Below are positions 9,504 to 18,982 of a stretch of DNA of 64,000 nt, in pieces. Positions within the stretch are counted from its first letter, which is position 1. Every line of letters begins with the position of its first letter. The notes beneath the pieces are model-generated. The model made no database searches. It was not told where the DNA came from and worked only from the letters and a program-made list of their open reading frames with translations. A program made the translations under genes and the position numbers. The DNA is from an uncultured Eubacterium sp. (lineage in GTDB: Bacteria > Bacillota > Clostridia > Lachnospirales > Lachnospiraceae), in contig CAPAOV010000004.1 in the NCBI GenBank assembly GCA_948579355.1, positions 118,797 through 182,796 of the forward strand, written 5' to 3'.

Positions 9504-10940
9504 ATGAAAGTAAGCGTAAAGAAGTTAATTGCAATGGGTCTGTGTGTAGTTCTTACTGTAGGTACTCTTACCGGTTGCGGCGGAAGTGAAAAAGCGGGGA
9601 GTGATAAAGGCTCTTCTGCTAATAAAGAAGGTGAAAGTAAATCTGCAGAAAAGAAAACATTTGAAGACTTGGGAGGGATGGACATTATTGTCGGTGACTG
9701 GTATACCGAAGCCAGTACTCTTGCCGACAGAACTGACGAATTTGGAAAGAAACAGAATCAGTATTGGGAGGAGATTCAGAAACAGTACAATTTTACGATT
9801 AAACGTGATGCTGTATTTTCCTATACTGATGCAAAGAAAGATTATGTAAACAGCGTTATGGCAAATAACCCGAAATTCCAGTTGTACTACTTGTATCAGG
9901 AATTTGTATCCGAGCCTTTGATGAAAGGTCTGATGTATGACTTGAGTACTCTTCCGGAGTTCAACTTTGATGAAGAAAAGTGGAATCCTACCGTGAAAGA
10001 GCTGATGAGCATTGGTGATGGAATTTGGGGTATGAGTCCTGAAAATGAGCCTCGCGGCGGTATCTTTTATAATAAACGTCTCTTTAAAGAGGCCGGTATT
10101 AACGAAGAAGAGCCATATGAACTTCAGGCTTCCGGCGAATGGACTTGGGATAAGTTCGAAGAGTATTGTAAGAAGCTGACAAAAGATACGGATGGTGATG
10201 GAAAGACAGACCAGTATGCGATGGCAAGTTTCTCCAAATATTATCTTCCGATGTGTGCAGCAAATAACAATGCTACTTTTGTTTCACGAAACAAGGATGG
10301 TAAGTATGAAAACGCAATTACGACAAGCGAGTTCAAAAATGCCATGAACTGGGGCGTTGATTTGATTAAGAAAGGTTATATACAGCCAAAACCAGAGAAT
10401 GCCGCATGGGATTGGTACAAGGCAGCATTCCGCGACGGCGAGTCAGCAATGCAGACAGCGGAAGTGTATGAGATTAGCGCCTTTGCTGATATGGAAGATG
10501 ACTGGGGCTTTGTTATGTTCCCATATAATCAGGATACGAAAGACGCTACCAACAAGACAACGCCAAATGACAATATTGTAGTAATGCCAAGCTGCTTTGA
10601 TGCAGATACGGCAGAGAAGATTGCTTTTGCTTATGATTTGTATACGGAGCCGGTAGAGGGTTACACACCGGAGGAGCAGGTTCTGGAGAAATATTATACA
10701 CAGTTCCGTGATGACCGTGCCGTAGACGAGACAATTTCCATGATGTTGCAGCAGGAGCACAAATCTACGTCTTATCTTCCGATGATTAGTGAAATTGATT
10801 ATGGTGATTTCTGCTACAGTGTATATGCTATGGCAACGACACCAGCTAAGAAAATTGAAGAGCTTTCTGCAAAATGGGGAAGTCAGATTGACAAAGTTAA
10901 TAAGAACTATGAGAAGTTCGCACAAGAGCATACGAAATAA
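9504..10940 (+). CDS. Extracellular sugar-binding lipoprotein
   Basis: The 478-residue product starts with a clear lipoprotein signal peptide; LTGC at residues 22-25 is the lipobox, followed by a Gly/Ser/Lys-rich linker. The mature part looks like a family 1 carbohydrate-binding protein, with a DTDGDGKTDQYA loop (probable calcium site), FYNKRLFKEAGI and a WTWDKFEEYCKKLTKDTDGD segment typical of these proteins. The ribosome site is aaggaggt. It is anchored outside the membrane and feeds the two permeases just upstream. It is the last gene of the transport cluster, followed by a probable terminator. Substrate not readable from sequence, but the next operon points to xylan-derived oligosaccharides. 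Confidence 0.87.
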   Translation: MKVSVKKLIAMGLCVVLTVGTLTGCGGSEKAGSDKGSSANKEGESKSAEKKTFEDLGGMDIIVGDWYTEASTLADRTDEFGKKQNQYWEEIQKQYNFTIKRDAVFSYTDAKKDYVNSVMANNPKFQLYYLYQEFVSEPLMKGLMYDLSTLPEFNFDEEKWNPTVKELMSIGDGIWGMSPENEPRGGIFYNKRLFKEAGINEEEPYELQASGEWTWDKFEEYCKKLTKDTDGDGKTDQYAMASFSKYYLPMCAANNNATFVSRNKDGKYENAITTSEFKNAMNWGVDLIKKGYIQPKPENAAWDWYKAAFRDGESAMQTAEVYEISAFADMEDDWGFVMFPYNQDTKDATNKTTPNDNIVVMPSCFDADTAEKIAFAYDLYTEPVEGYTPEEQVLEKYYTQFRDDRAVDETISMMLQQEHKSTSYLPMISEIDYGDFCYSVYAMATTPAKKIEELSAKWGSQIDKVNKNYEKFAQEHTK

Positions 10941-10960
10941 TCAAATGTAATATAAGAATG

Positions 10961-11007
10961 AGGGCTGTTCAGAATAAGCGAAAGGTTTGTTTTGTACAGC
11001 CCTTTCT
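10961..11007 (+). terminator. Probable terminator after the sugar transporter cluster
   Basis: AGGGCTGT (10961-10968) and ACAGCCCT (10996-11003) are perfect 8-base inverted arms with a 27-base loop, followed by TTCT. The loop is long and the T run short, so termination may be partial. Confidence 0.45.
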
Positions 11008-11028
11008 AAGCTTGACGGCGGTTTTGAC

Positions 11029-11058
11029 TTGACATCGTCAGGCGGATAAAAGTAGAAA
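11029..11058 (+). promoter_or_regulatory. Putative sigma-A promoter of the GH3/GH67/uxu operon
   Basis: TTGACA at 11029-11034 and TAGAAA at 11053-11058 are separated by 18 bases, about 55 bases upstream of the GH3 start. An alternative pairing (TTGACT at 11024 with TAAAAG) overlaps it. An imperfect inverted repeat, CTTGACG (11011-11017) and CGTCAGG (11036-11042), overlaps the -35 box and could be an operator. Confidence 0.4.
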
Positions 11059-11113
11059 ACAATAGATGCAGGCATCTTTTAAAATAGAAGAATGGGTAAA
11101 TAAGGAGGAAATG

Positions 11114-13258
11114 ATGGAACGTTATCAAGATGAAACACTTACATTTGAAGAGAGAGCAGCAGATTTGGCGTCTCGTATGACATTAGAAGAAAAGGTATAT
11201 CAAACGTTACACGGAGCTGCAGCAATTGAAAGGCTTGGAGTTAAGGCATATAATTATTGGAACGAGGCTCTTCACGGTGTGGCAAGAGCAGGGGTAGCTA
11301 CCGTATTTCCTCAGGCGATAGGTTTGGCAGCTACCTTTGATGAAGACCTTGTGGAAGAGGTAGCCGGAGTAATTTCTGACGAGGGGCGCGCAAAGTTTAA
11401 TGCACAGCAAAAATATGGTGATTACGATATTTATAAAGGTTTGACTTTTTGGTCGCCCAATGTCAACATTTTCCGCGACCCGAGGTGGGGGCGCGGTCAT
11501 GAGACATATGGCGAAGACCCCTATCTGACAAGCCGTCTCGGCGTTCGTTTTATTGAGGGTATGCAGGGCAAAGATGAGAAATATATGAAAGTAGCCGCCT
11601 GCGCTAAACATTTTGCCGTACATAGCGGGCCGGAGGACATAAGACATAGTTTCAATGCAGAGGTATCGCAACAGGATATGCGGGAGACTTATCTGCCTGC
11701 TTTTAAGGCGTGTGTGAAAGAGGCTGGTGTAGAAGTCGTGATGGGAGCATACAATCGTACGAATGGCGAGGCTTGTTGTGGAAGCAAAACATTATTAGAA
11801 GATATTCTCCGCGGGGAGTGGCAATTTAAAGGACATGTCACATCCGACTGCTGGGCCATCAAGGATTTTCACGAATATCACATGGTAACAGCAAATGCGG
11901 TAGAGAGTGTAGCGTTGGCAATGAACATGGGCTGTGATTTGAACTGCGGCAATATTTACGGCAATCTGCTAAAAGCGGTTGAACAAGGCATTGTAAAAGA
12001 GGAGACAATCGAGCGGGCCGTTGTCCGTCTTATGACGACGCGCATGAAACTGGGTCTCTTTGATGCGCCGGAAAAGGTACCATATAATACGATAAATTAT
12101 GATGTAGTAGACTGTCCAAAACATAAAAAGGTGAATGAAAAAGCAGCACGTAAGAGTGTTGTACTGTTGAAAAATGAAAAGCAACTGCTTCCGCTCAATA
12201 AAGATAAGATTAATACGATAGGAGTTATTGGGCCAAATGCCAATAACCGCAAAGCGCTGATTGGAAATTATGAGGGAACGGCTTCCGAATATATTACTAT
12301 TCTGGAGGGCATTCAGAGGTATGCCGGCGATGATATTCGAGTTATGTTCTCAGAGGGCTGTCACTTATGTAAAAATAAAATGCAGGTACTGGCTCAGGAG
12401 AGAGACCGTCTATCGGAGGTGCGCGCAGTGGCAGACTGTTCGGATGTCATTATTGCCTGTATGGGCTTGGATGCCAGTCTGGAAGGTGAGGAAGGAGATG
12501 AGGGCAATGAGTTTGCCAGTGGCGACAAGCCAAATCTAAATCTTCCGGGTCTTCAGGAAGAGGTGTTGAAAGTGTTAGTTGAGACAGGAAAACCGATTGT
12601 TTTAGTAGTATTATCGGGAAGCGCTCTGGCAATCAATTATGCTGATGAAAATATTCCGGCGATTCTTCAGGGATGGTATCCGGGAGCCAGAGGAGGAAAG
12701 GCGATTGCCGAGATACTCTTTGGTGAGTACTCACCGGAGGGAAAACTGCCGGTAACATTTTACCGTACGGTTGAGGAACTTCCGGAATTTACTGATTATT
12801 CCATGAAAAACCGTACCTACCGCTATATGAAAAAGGAAGCGCTGTACCCGTTTGGATATGGCTTGAGTTATACAGAGTTTACCTGTTCACATGAGACGGT
12901 TGAGAGGGATGGAGACAAGTTTAATATTTCCGCTCATCTGTCAAACGAGGGGAAAATGGATGGTGCGGAGACGCTGCAGGTTTATGTGAAAGCGTGTCAG
13001 GACGGCGCGCCGAACTGGCAGCTTAAGGCATTGAAAAAAGTTGCCGTGAAAGCCGGCGGGAAAGCGGAAGTTACCGTGTCTTTAGAGGAAGCGGATTTTG
13101 CACTCTATAATGAAGAGGGAAGAAAGATATTAAAGGCCGGCGACTATGAAGTGTACGTCGGAACATCGCAGCCGGATACGAGAAGCGTGGCGCTAACCGG
13201 CAGGACTCCGGCAAAAATTACCGTGCATTTTGATGAAGATAAGGAAATAGCAGAATAA
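11114..13258 (+). CDS. Glycoside hydrolase family 3 (beta-xylosidase/beta-glucosidase type)
   Basis: The start is set at ATG 11114, five bases after aaggagg; longer in-frame starts lack a ribosome site. The 714-residue product has a GH3 N-terminal barrel with the signature KHFAVHSGPE and the nucleophile region HVTSDCWAIKDF, the Asp being residue 245. A GH3 C-terminal sandwich contains GDEGNEFASGDKPNLNLPG, and a fibronectin III-like domain ends the protein. The SDC form of the nucleophile motif and the GH67 neighbour favour a xylosidase. There is no signal peptide, so it probably trims imported oligosaccharides in the cytoplasm. It is the first gene of the operon. Confidence 0.88.
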   Translation: MERYQDETLTFEERAADLASRMTLEEKVYQTLHGAAAIERLGVKAYNYWNEALHGVARAGVATVFPQAIGLAATFDEDLVEEVAGVISDEGRAKFNAQQKYGDYDIYKGLTFWSPNVNIFRDPRWGRGHETYGEDPYLTSRLGVRFIEGMQGKDEKYMKVAACAKHFAVHSGPEDIRHSFNAEVSQQDMRETYLPAFKACVKEAGVEVVMGAYNRTNGEACCGSKTLLEDILRGEWQFKGHVTSDCWAIKDFHEYHMVTANAVESVALAMNMGCDLNCGNIYGNLLKAVEQGIVKEETIERAVVRLMTTRMKLGLFDAPEKVPYNTINYDVVDCPKHKKVNEKAARKSVVLLKNEKQLLPLNKDKINTIGVIGPNANNRKALIGNYEGTASEYITILEGIQRYAGDDIRVMFSEGCHLCKNKMQVLAQERDRLSEVRAVADCSDVIIACMGLDASLEGEEGDEGNEFASGDKPNLNLPGLQEEVLKVLVETGKPIVLVVLSGSALAINYADENIPAILQGWYPGARGGKAIAEILFGEYSPEGKLPVTFYRTVEELPEFTDYSMKNRTYRYMKKEALYPFGYGLSYTEFTCSHETVERDGDKFNISAHLSNEGKMDGAETLQVYVKACQDGAPNWQLKALKKVAVKAGGKAEVTVSLEEADFALYNEEGRKILKAGDYEVYVGTSQPDTRSVALTGRTPAKITVHFDEDKEIAE

Positions 13259-13272
13259 GAATGGAGGGAAAT

Positions 13273-15243
13273 ATGGAATACAGCAAATGTTGGCTGGATT
13301 ACCGGCCGCTTGAGTCGGTAGAAGAGGTATGGCTGACGCTTATTGTTTCGTGTGATGGCTTAATTATAGAAAGCGCTGTCAAAGAATATGTTTTGGCAAT
13401 GGAGGGAATGGCTGGCAGAAAGCCGACAGTGACGGCAGACGAAGCGGCTGCGGGTGTCAGGCTTCTTGTGGACGAAAGCATCGTGTCCGGTACGGACGGT
13501 TATCACATTATTGGGGAAGATGGCGGCTACAAGATTATTGGACAGTCGCCAAGCGGTGTTCTCTATGGCGTTTTTCATTTTCTTCGTATGGCGGCAAACG
13601 GAGAACTGTCACAATTGCCCGTTGAAAATGTGCCGGCAATGCCGTTGCGGATGATGAATCATTGGGATAATATGGACGGCAGTATTGAGAGAGGATATTC
13701 AGGAGAATCATTCTTTTATAAAGACTATGAGATTTTGTGGGATGAACGTCTGGAACACTACACGCGTATGATGGCGTCTATTGGGATTAATGGTATTGTC
13801 ATAAATAATGTAAATGTCCATGAGAAGGAGACGTATCTGATTACTGATACTTATTTGCAAAAAGTAAAACAATATGCGGATTTATTTCAGAGATATGGAA
13901 TAAAGCTGTATACCAGTGTTAATTTCGCTGCACCAATGGAATTGGCAGGATTTGACAACTGTGACCCGTTGGAGCCGCAGGTGGCCGAGTGGTGGAAAGA
14001 AACGACGGCACACGTCTATGAGGTGATTCCGGAATTTGGCGGATATTTGGTAAAGGCCGATTCGGAGGGAAGACCGGGGCCGTTTACTTACGGGCGGACT
14101 CACGCCGATGGGGCCAATATGCTTGCCCGCGCGTTAGCTCCACATGGTGGCATCGTAATCTGGCGTTGTTTTGTCTATAACTGCGGTCAGGATTGGAGAG
14201 ACAAGAAGACCGACCGCGCACGTGCGGCATATGATAACTTTATTCATCTGGATGGATGTTTCGACGAAAACGTAGTGCTGCAAATAAAGAACGGGCCGAT
14301 GGATTTTCAGGTGCGGGAACCGGTGTCGCCGTTGTTTGGCGCCCTGAAAAAGACGAACATGATATTGGAAGTACAAATTGCACAAGAGTATACCGGTCAG
14401 CAGATTGACCTCTGTTATCTGCCTCCGATGTGGCGTGAGATTTTGGACTTTGATACTTATGCCGAGGGAAAAGGGAGTACGGTTTCGAATATTGTGCGGG
14501 GGGCCGCATACGGACAGAAGTTTTGCGGTATGGCCGCGGTCATCAATACGGGTAATGATAAAAACTGGACGGGAACGGATTTGGCGGCCGCCAATACATA
14601 CGGATATGGCAGGCTGGCAATGGAGCCGGCCATGTCCTGTGAAACGATAGCAAAAGAGTGGACAGATTTGACACTTGGTGCTAAAGTAGAAAAAGATGTA
14701 GTCGATATGTTAATGAAATCGTGGCCGACTTATGAGAAATATACGTCGCCGCTTGGCATTGGCTGGATGGTTACGCCGCATTATCATTATGGTCCGGATA
14801 TTGACGGATATGAATATGACCGCTGGGGTACTTATCATCGTGCCGATTGTAACGGTCTGGGAGTTGACCGCACGCCATCGGGTACAGGTTATACGAACCA
14901 GTATAACGAGCCGTGGAGAACAATTTATGCAGATGTGGAACAATGCCCGCAGGAATTATTGCTCTTTTTCCATTATATTCGCTATGATTATACCCTAAAA
15001 TCCGGTAAGACGCTGATTCAGCACATTTACGACACCCATTTTGAGGGCGTAGAAGAAGTGGAGGCGATGATTGCCGTATGGAAATCATTGCAGAACCGTA
15101 TTGCCGGAGAAGTGTACGGGCGTGTACTGGAGCGGATGGAGCTTCAATTGGCCAATGCAAAAGAATGGCGTGACCGTGTAAATACATATTTTTACCGCAA
15201 GAGCGGCGTGAAAGACGAAAAAGGAAGAACAATTTATGAATAA
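13273..15243 (+). CDS. aguA: Alpha-glucuronidase, glycoside hydrolase family 67
   Basis: The start chosen is ATG 13273, five bases after ggagg; an ATG at 13261 is part of that ribosome site. The 656-residue length fits GH67. Clear family landmarks are GVLYGVFHFLRM near residue 95, MNHWDNMDGSIERGYSG near residue 127, and the C-terminal WMVTPHYHYGPDIDGYEYDR followed by WGTYHRADCNGLGVDR. The enzyme removes (4-O-methyl)glucuronic acid from the non-reducing end of aldouronic acids produced from xylan. No signal peptide is present, so it acts on imported fragments. The released glucuronate can be processed by the two uxu genes downstream. Confidence 0.92.
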   Translation: MEYSKCWLDYRPLESVEEVWLTLIVSCDGLIIESAVKEYVLAMEGMAGRKPTVTADEAAAGVRLLVDESIVSGTDGYHIIGEDGGYKIIGQSPSGVLYGVFHFLRMAANGELSQLPVENVPAMPLRMMNHWDNMDGSIERGYSGESFFYKDYEILWDERLEHYTRMMASIGINGIVINNVNVHEKETYLITDTYLQKVKQYADLFQRYGIKLYTSVNFAAPMELAGFDNCDPLEPQVAEWWKETTAHVYEVIPEFGGYLVKADSEGRPGPFTYGRTHADGANMLARALAPHGGIVIWRCFVYNCGQDWRDKKTDRARAAYDNFIHLDGCFDENVVLQIKNGPMDFQVREPVSPLFGALKKTNMILEVQIAQEYTGQQIDLCYLPPMWREILDFDTYAEGKGSTVSNIVRGAAYGQKFCGMAAVINTGNDKNWTGTDLAAANTYGYGRLAMEPAMSCETIAKEWTDLTLGAKVEKDVVDMLMKSWPTYEKYTSPLGIGWMVTPHYHYGPDIDGYEYDRWGTYHRADCNGLGVDRTPSGTGYTNQYNEPWRTIYADVEQCPQELLLFFHYIRYDYTLKSGKTLIQHIYDTHFEGVEEVEAMIAVWKSLQNRIAGEVYGRVLERMELQLANAKEWRDRVNTYFYRKSGVKDEKGRTIYE

Positions 15244-15276
15244 CGTGGGCAGAACCACAGAAAAGAGGTAGCAAAT

Positions 15277-16359
15277 ATGGATATGACGTTAAGATGGTAT
15301 GGTGAGGGAAACGATAGTGTGACATTGGAGCAGATTCGCCAAATACCGGGTGTGACCGGTGTCATTACTGCGCTCCATGACATTCCGGCCGGAGAGGCAT
15401 GGACGTATGAAGAAGTTATGAAAAGAAAGAAAGAAGTAGAAGCAAAAGGGCTGAAGCTGGTTGGTGTGGAGAGTATTAATGTACACGAAGATATTAAGAT
15501 TGGTCTGCCAATGAGAGACCGCCTGATTGAGGATTACTGTAAATCACTTGAGGCAATCGGAAAGGCAGATATTCATTTAGTGTGCTATAATTTTATGCCA
15601 ATCTTTGATTGGACAAGGACCGACCTTGCCATGCCGTTAGAAGACGGCTCTACGGCGCTTGCTTATGATTCCTCTATCATTGACGGAATAGATGCCAGCG
15701 AGATGTTTGAGCGTGTGGAGAAAGCGAGCGGTGGTTTTGTAATGCCGGGCTGGGAGCCAAACCGCAAAGATGAAATTATGGAATTGTTTGAGAAGTATAA
15801 AGATGTGGACGCAGATAAACTTCGTGAGAACTATAAGTACTTTTTAGATGGTATTATGCCGACTTGTGAGAAATATAAAATTAAAATGGCAGTTCATCCG
15901 GACGACCCGGCATGGGATGTCTTCGGGCTGCCGCGGATTGTCACGTGCGAAGAGGATTTGCTCAAGATAGCGGACATGAACGAAAGTATATATAATGGCT
16001 TTACTTTCTGTACTGGCTCGCTGGGAAGCAATTTGAACAATGATTTGCCAAAAATAATCCGCAATCCAAAGATTGCAGAGCGGATTCACTTTGCCCATAT
16101 CCGCAATATTAAATATGAAAATGAGAATCTGTTCCATGAAGTTTCCCATCTGTCAAAAGATGGAAATTTTGATATGTACGAGATAGTAAAGGCTTTGATT
16201 GATATGGGCTTTGACGGTTGTATCCGGCCGGACCATGGGCGGATGATTTGGGACGAGCAGGCACGGCCGGGATATGGTCTGTATGACCGTGCGCTGGGAG
16301 TTGCATATATTAACGGTTTATGGGAAGCGATTCATAAAAATAAAAAAGGGAGAGATTGA
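15277..16359 (+). CDS. uxuA: Mannonate dehydratase
   Basis: The 360-residue protein matches UxuA in length and in the opening MDMTLRWYGEGNDSVTLEQI and GVTGVITALHDIPAGEAW. The later HPDDPAWDVFGLPRIVT and HFAHIRNIK segments carry the conserved His and Asp metal ligands. It dehydrates D-mannonate to 2-keto-3-deoxy-D-gluconate in the glucuronate branch. The ribosome site is agaggtag. It ends one base before the fructuronate reductase start. The isomerase uxaC, needed to convert glucuronate to fructuronate, is not in the window. Confidence 0.94.
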   Translation: MDMTLRWYGEGNDSVTLEQIRQIPGVTGVITALHDIPAGEAWTYEEVMKRKKEVEAKGLKLVGVESINVHEDIKIGLPMRDRLIEDYCKSLEAIGKADIHLVCYNFMPIFDWTRTDLAMPLEDGSTALAYDSSIIDGIDASEMFERVEKASGGFVMPGWEPNRKDEIMELFEKYKDVDADKLRENYKYFLDGIMPTCEKYKIKMAVHPDDPAWDVFGLPRIVTCEEDLLKIADMNESIYNGFTFCTGSLGSNLNNDLPKIIRNPKIAERIHFAHIRNIKYENENLFHEVSHLSKDGNFDMYEIVKALIDMGFDGCIRPDHGRMIWDEQARPGYGLYDRALGVAYINGLWEAIHKNKKGRD

Positions 16360-16360
16360 G

Positions 16361-17965
16361 ATGAAATTAACGGATTTGCAAAATCAGATTTCTTCGGACT
16401 GGGAGCAAAAAGGATATCTGCTTCCTAAGTATAATCGAGACGAAGTAAAGAGCGCCACAAAGAGTGCGCCTGTCTGGGTACATTTTGGTGCAGGTAACAT
16501 TTTTCGTGCGTTTCCGGCGGCAAAATTACAGGAACTTTTGAATGCGGGAGAATATGACCGCGGTGTTATTGTGGCCGAGAGTTTCGACCATGAGATTATA
16601 ACAAGAGCATATAAACCTTATGACGGATTGAGTCTTTCCGTTGTATTGAAAGCCGATGGAACGATTGAAAAACATGTCGTGGGAAGCGTTGTGGAATCGC
16701 TTGTGGCAGATTCGTCAGTGCCGGAGGACTGGCAGCGGTTGACAGAAATTTTCCGTCAGCCATCCTTGCAGATGGTGACTTTTACAATTACGGAAAAGGG
16801 GTATTCTCTTGTCAATGGAAAAGGGGATAAACTGCCGGGAGTAGAAGAGGGATTAGCGGCGGGCCCTGTCAATCAGAGCCATTTGATGGGACGCATAGCA
16901 GCCTTTTGTTATGAGCGCTTTTTAGCGAATGCAGCGCCGCTTGCTCTTGTCAGTACGGACAACTGTTCCCACAATGGCGACAAGTTGAAAGAATCTGTGA
17001 TGGCATTTGTGGAAGCTTGGCAGACCGCCGGCAAGGTAGAGGAAGATTTTGTTTCTTATATGAAAGAAAAGGTTTCTTTTCCATGGACAATGATTGATAA
17101 AATAACGCCGAGACCGGATGAGAATGTAAAAGAGATGCTTGCCAAAGATGGATTTGAAGATACGGAAGTTATTGTGACAAAATTCAATACCTATACGGCT
17201 CCGTTTGTCAATTCAGAAGAAACCGGTTATTTAGTAGTGGAAGACGATTTCCCGAATGGCCGGCCGCCATTGGAGAAAGCCGGTATTGTATTTACAGATA
17301 GAGAAACGGTTGATAAAGTGGAGAAGATGAAAGTATGTACCTGTCTGAACCCGCTGCACACGGCGTTGGCTGTCTATGGCTGCATGCTCGGCTATACGTC
17401 CATTCATGCGGAAATGAAAGATGCGGAACTTAGTAAGCTGATTGAGACAATGTGTTATCAGGAAGCGATGCCTGTTGTAGTGAATCCGGGTGTTATTGAG
17501 CCAAAAGAGTTTGCGGAAGCCGTTTTGAAGCTTCGGCTGCCGAATCCGTTTATGCCGGACGCGCCGCAGCGTATTGCCTGCGATACTTCCCAAAAACTGC
17601 CAATCCGTTTTGGAGAGACGATTCGCCTGTACGTGGAAAGAGACGATTTGAACCCGCAGGATTTGACGCTGATACCTCTTGTGCTCGCCGGATGGTGCCG
17701 CTATCTGATGGGAATTGATGATGACGGAAAACAATTCGAGCAGAGTCCGGACCCACGTCTGGATGAAATGCGAGAGCATGTAAAGGGAATATCGCTTGGC
17801 GACACCGATGTACATACGGCTTTACAGCCGATTTTGTCGGATGCCACCATCTTCGCCTCAGACCTCTATGAAGTCGGTCTTGGCGAGAAGATAGAAGGCA
17901 TGTTTGTTGAATTGATTGCCGGACAGGGGGCGATTCGTGCCACCCTGAAAAAATATTTAGCTTAG
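16361..17965 (+). CDS. uxuB: Fructuronate reductase (mannitol dehydrogenase family)
   Basis: The start is ATG 16361 behind gggagag; an open frame runs further upstream into uxuA but has no ribosome site. The 534-residue product belongs to the long-chain mannitol dehydrogenase family: VHFGAGNIFRAFPAAKLQEL is the NAD-binding fold near residue 35, and KFNTYTAPFVNSEETGYLV and CLNPLHTALAVYG are family landmarks. It reduces D-fructuronate to D-mannonate, the substrate of UxuA encoded just upstream. Its end overlaps the end of the convergent sigG gene by nine bases, with no terminator visible between them. Confidence 0.9.
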   Translation: MKLTDLQNQISSDWEQKGYLLPKYNRDEVKSATKSAPVWVHFGAGNIFRAFPAAKLQELLNAGEYDRGVIVAESFDHEIITRAYKPYDGLSLSVVLKADGTIEKHVVGSVVESLVADSSVPEDWQRLTEIFRQPSLQMVTFTITEKGYSLVNGKGDKLPGVEEGLAAGPVNQSHLMGRIAAFCYERFLANAAPLALVSTDNCSHNGDKLKESVMAFVEAWQTAGKVEEDFVSYMKEKVSFPWTMIDKITPRPDENVKEMLAKDGFEDTEVIVTKFNTYTAPFVNSEETGYLVVEDDFPNGRPPLEKAGIVFTDRETVDKVEKMKVCTCLNPLHTALAVYGCMLGYTSIHAEMKDAELSKLIETMCYQEAMPVVVNPGVIEPKEFAEAVLKLRLPNPFMPDAPQRIACDTSQKLPIRFGETIRLYVERDDLNPQDLTLIPLVLAGWCRYLMGIDDDGKQFEQSPDPRLDEMREHVKGISLGDTDVHTALQPILSDATIFASDLYEVGLGEKIEGMFVELIAGQGAIRATLKKYLA

Positions 17966-18733
17966 ATGATATTTCATTGTGTTTAGTGCGTTCTTTTCCA
18001 GACGTGATACTTGCGCCTGTGAGATATGAATTTCCTCTGCTACTTCGGTTTGGGTTTTTCCCTCGAAGTAGCGGAGTTTTATTATGTGGTTTTCCCGCTC
18101 GGGCAAGTGCTCCAATGCGTCGCGCAGCGACAAGTGCTCAACCCAGTTTGCCTCTTTGTTCTTTTTGTCGCTAATCTGGTCCATGACATATAAAGTGTCG
18201 CCACCCTCAGAGTAGACGGGTTCATACAGCGATACCGGACTCTGGATGGCGTCCAGCGCGAATACGATGTCTTCTGCCGGTATGTCAATCTCTTTGGCAA
18301 TATCCTCCAGTGTCGGTTCATTTTCCTGACGTTTCATAAGAGCCTCTTTTGCATAGATTGCCTTGTAGGCAGTATCCCGCAGGGAGCGGCTTACACGTAT
18401 GGCGTTGTTGTCGCGCAAATATCGTCTCACTTCGCCAATTATCATAGGTACGGCATAAGTGGAGAATTTCACATCCTGACTTACATCAAAATTGTCGATG
18501 GCTTTCATAAGTCCGATACAGCCGATTTGAAATAAGTCATCAATATTTTCATTACTGTTGTGAAAGCGCTGGATAATGCTGAGTACCAGACGGAGGTTTC
18601 CATGAATGTATTGTTCACGGGCTTTTTTATCCCCTTTTTGTATTTTTTGAATTAATTCTTTCTTTTCTTCATTCGAGAGTAACGGTAGTTTACTTGTATT
18701 GATTCCACAAATTTCAACTTTATAGTGAGCCAT
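17957..18733 (-). CDS. sigG: RNA polymerase sporulation sigma factor sigma-G
   Basis: The 258-residue minus-strand product opens with MAHYKVEICGINTSKLPLLS, the characteristic start of sigma-G. It contains region 2 (HGNLRLVLSIIQRFHNSNEN, then IDDLFQIGCIGLMKAIDNFD), a region 3 segment, and region 4 with LRYFEGKTQTEVAEEIHISQAQVSRLEK. Sigma-G directs late forespore gene expression, so the organism is an endospore former. A strong ribosome site (aggaggg) lies just upstream. In other Clostridia it follows spoIIGA-sigE; those genes are not here. Its 5' region begins with the first copy of a 57-bp direct repeat. Confidence 0.95.
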   Translation of the reverse strand: MAHYKVEICGINTSKLPLLSNEEKKELIQKIQKGDKKAREQYIHGNLRLVLSIIQRFHNSNENIDDLFQIGCIGLMKAIDNFDVSQDVKFSTYAVPMIIGEVRRYLRDNNAIRVSRSLRDTAYKAIYAKEALMKRQENEPTLEDIAKEIDIPAEDIVFALDAIQSPVSLYEPVYSEGGDTLYVMDQISDKKNKEANWVEHLSLRDALEHLPERENHIIKLRYFEGKTQTEVAEEIHISQAQVSRLEKNALNTMKYHLS

Positions 18734-18755
18734 AGCCTGCCCTCCTACTGATTTG

Positions 18756-18812
18756 TAATATTAGGGTTGACGGTTTGCGAACGAATTATGCGTAATTTCA
18801 TAGAATGAATCA
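18756..18812. repeat. 57-bp perfect direct repeat, copy 1 (between sigG and the toxin-antitoxin pair)
   Basis: These 57 bases are identical to 19574-19630, offset by 818. The copy begins 22 bases upstream of the sigG start and probably carries its promoter. On the minus strand TGATTCA, 15 bases and CATAATT can be read, a loose sigma-F/sigma-G-like arrangement. The bases flanking the two copies differ immediately on both sides. Confidence 0.95.
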
Positions 18813-18864
18813 TTTGAAAAAAATCAATTGTAGCAAATATTAAACAAATATGAACGAGAATAAA

Positions 18865-18893
18865 TTGACAATGTATACTATTTGTAGTAAAAT
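18865..18893 (+). promoter_or_regulatory. Sigma-A promoter and likely operator of the toxin-antitoxin operon
   Basis: A consensus -35 TTGACA (18865-18870), 17 bases and -10 TAAAAT (18888-18893) precede the antitoxin gene. A small palindrome, ACTA-tttg-TAGT (18878-18889), overlaps the -10 box and is a candidate operator for antitoxin autoregulation, as is usual in RelB/DinJ systems. The leader to the antitoxin start is about 80 bases. Confidence 0.7.
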
Positions 18894-18982
18894 AAAGAAA
18901 AAAGAGGGTTATATTGATGCACAGAGCAAAAAAAGAATATAAAGCATCCTTTGTTGCGCTGCGCTTCGGAATGGAGGTCTAT

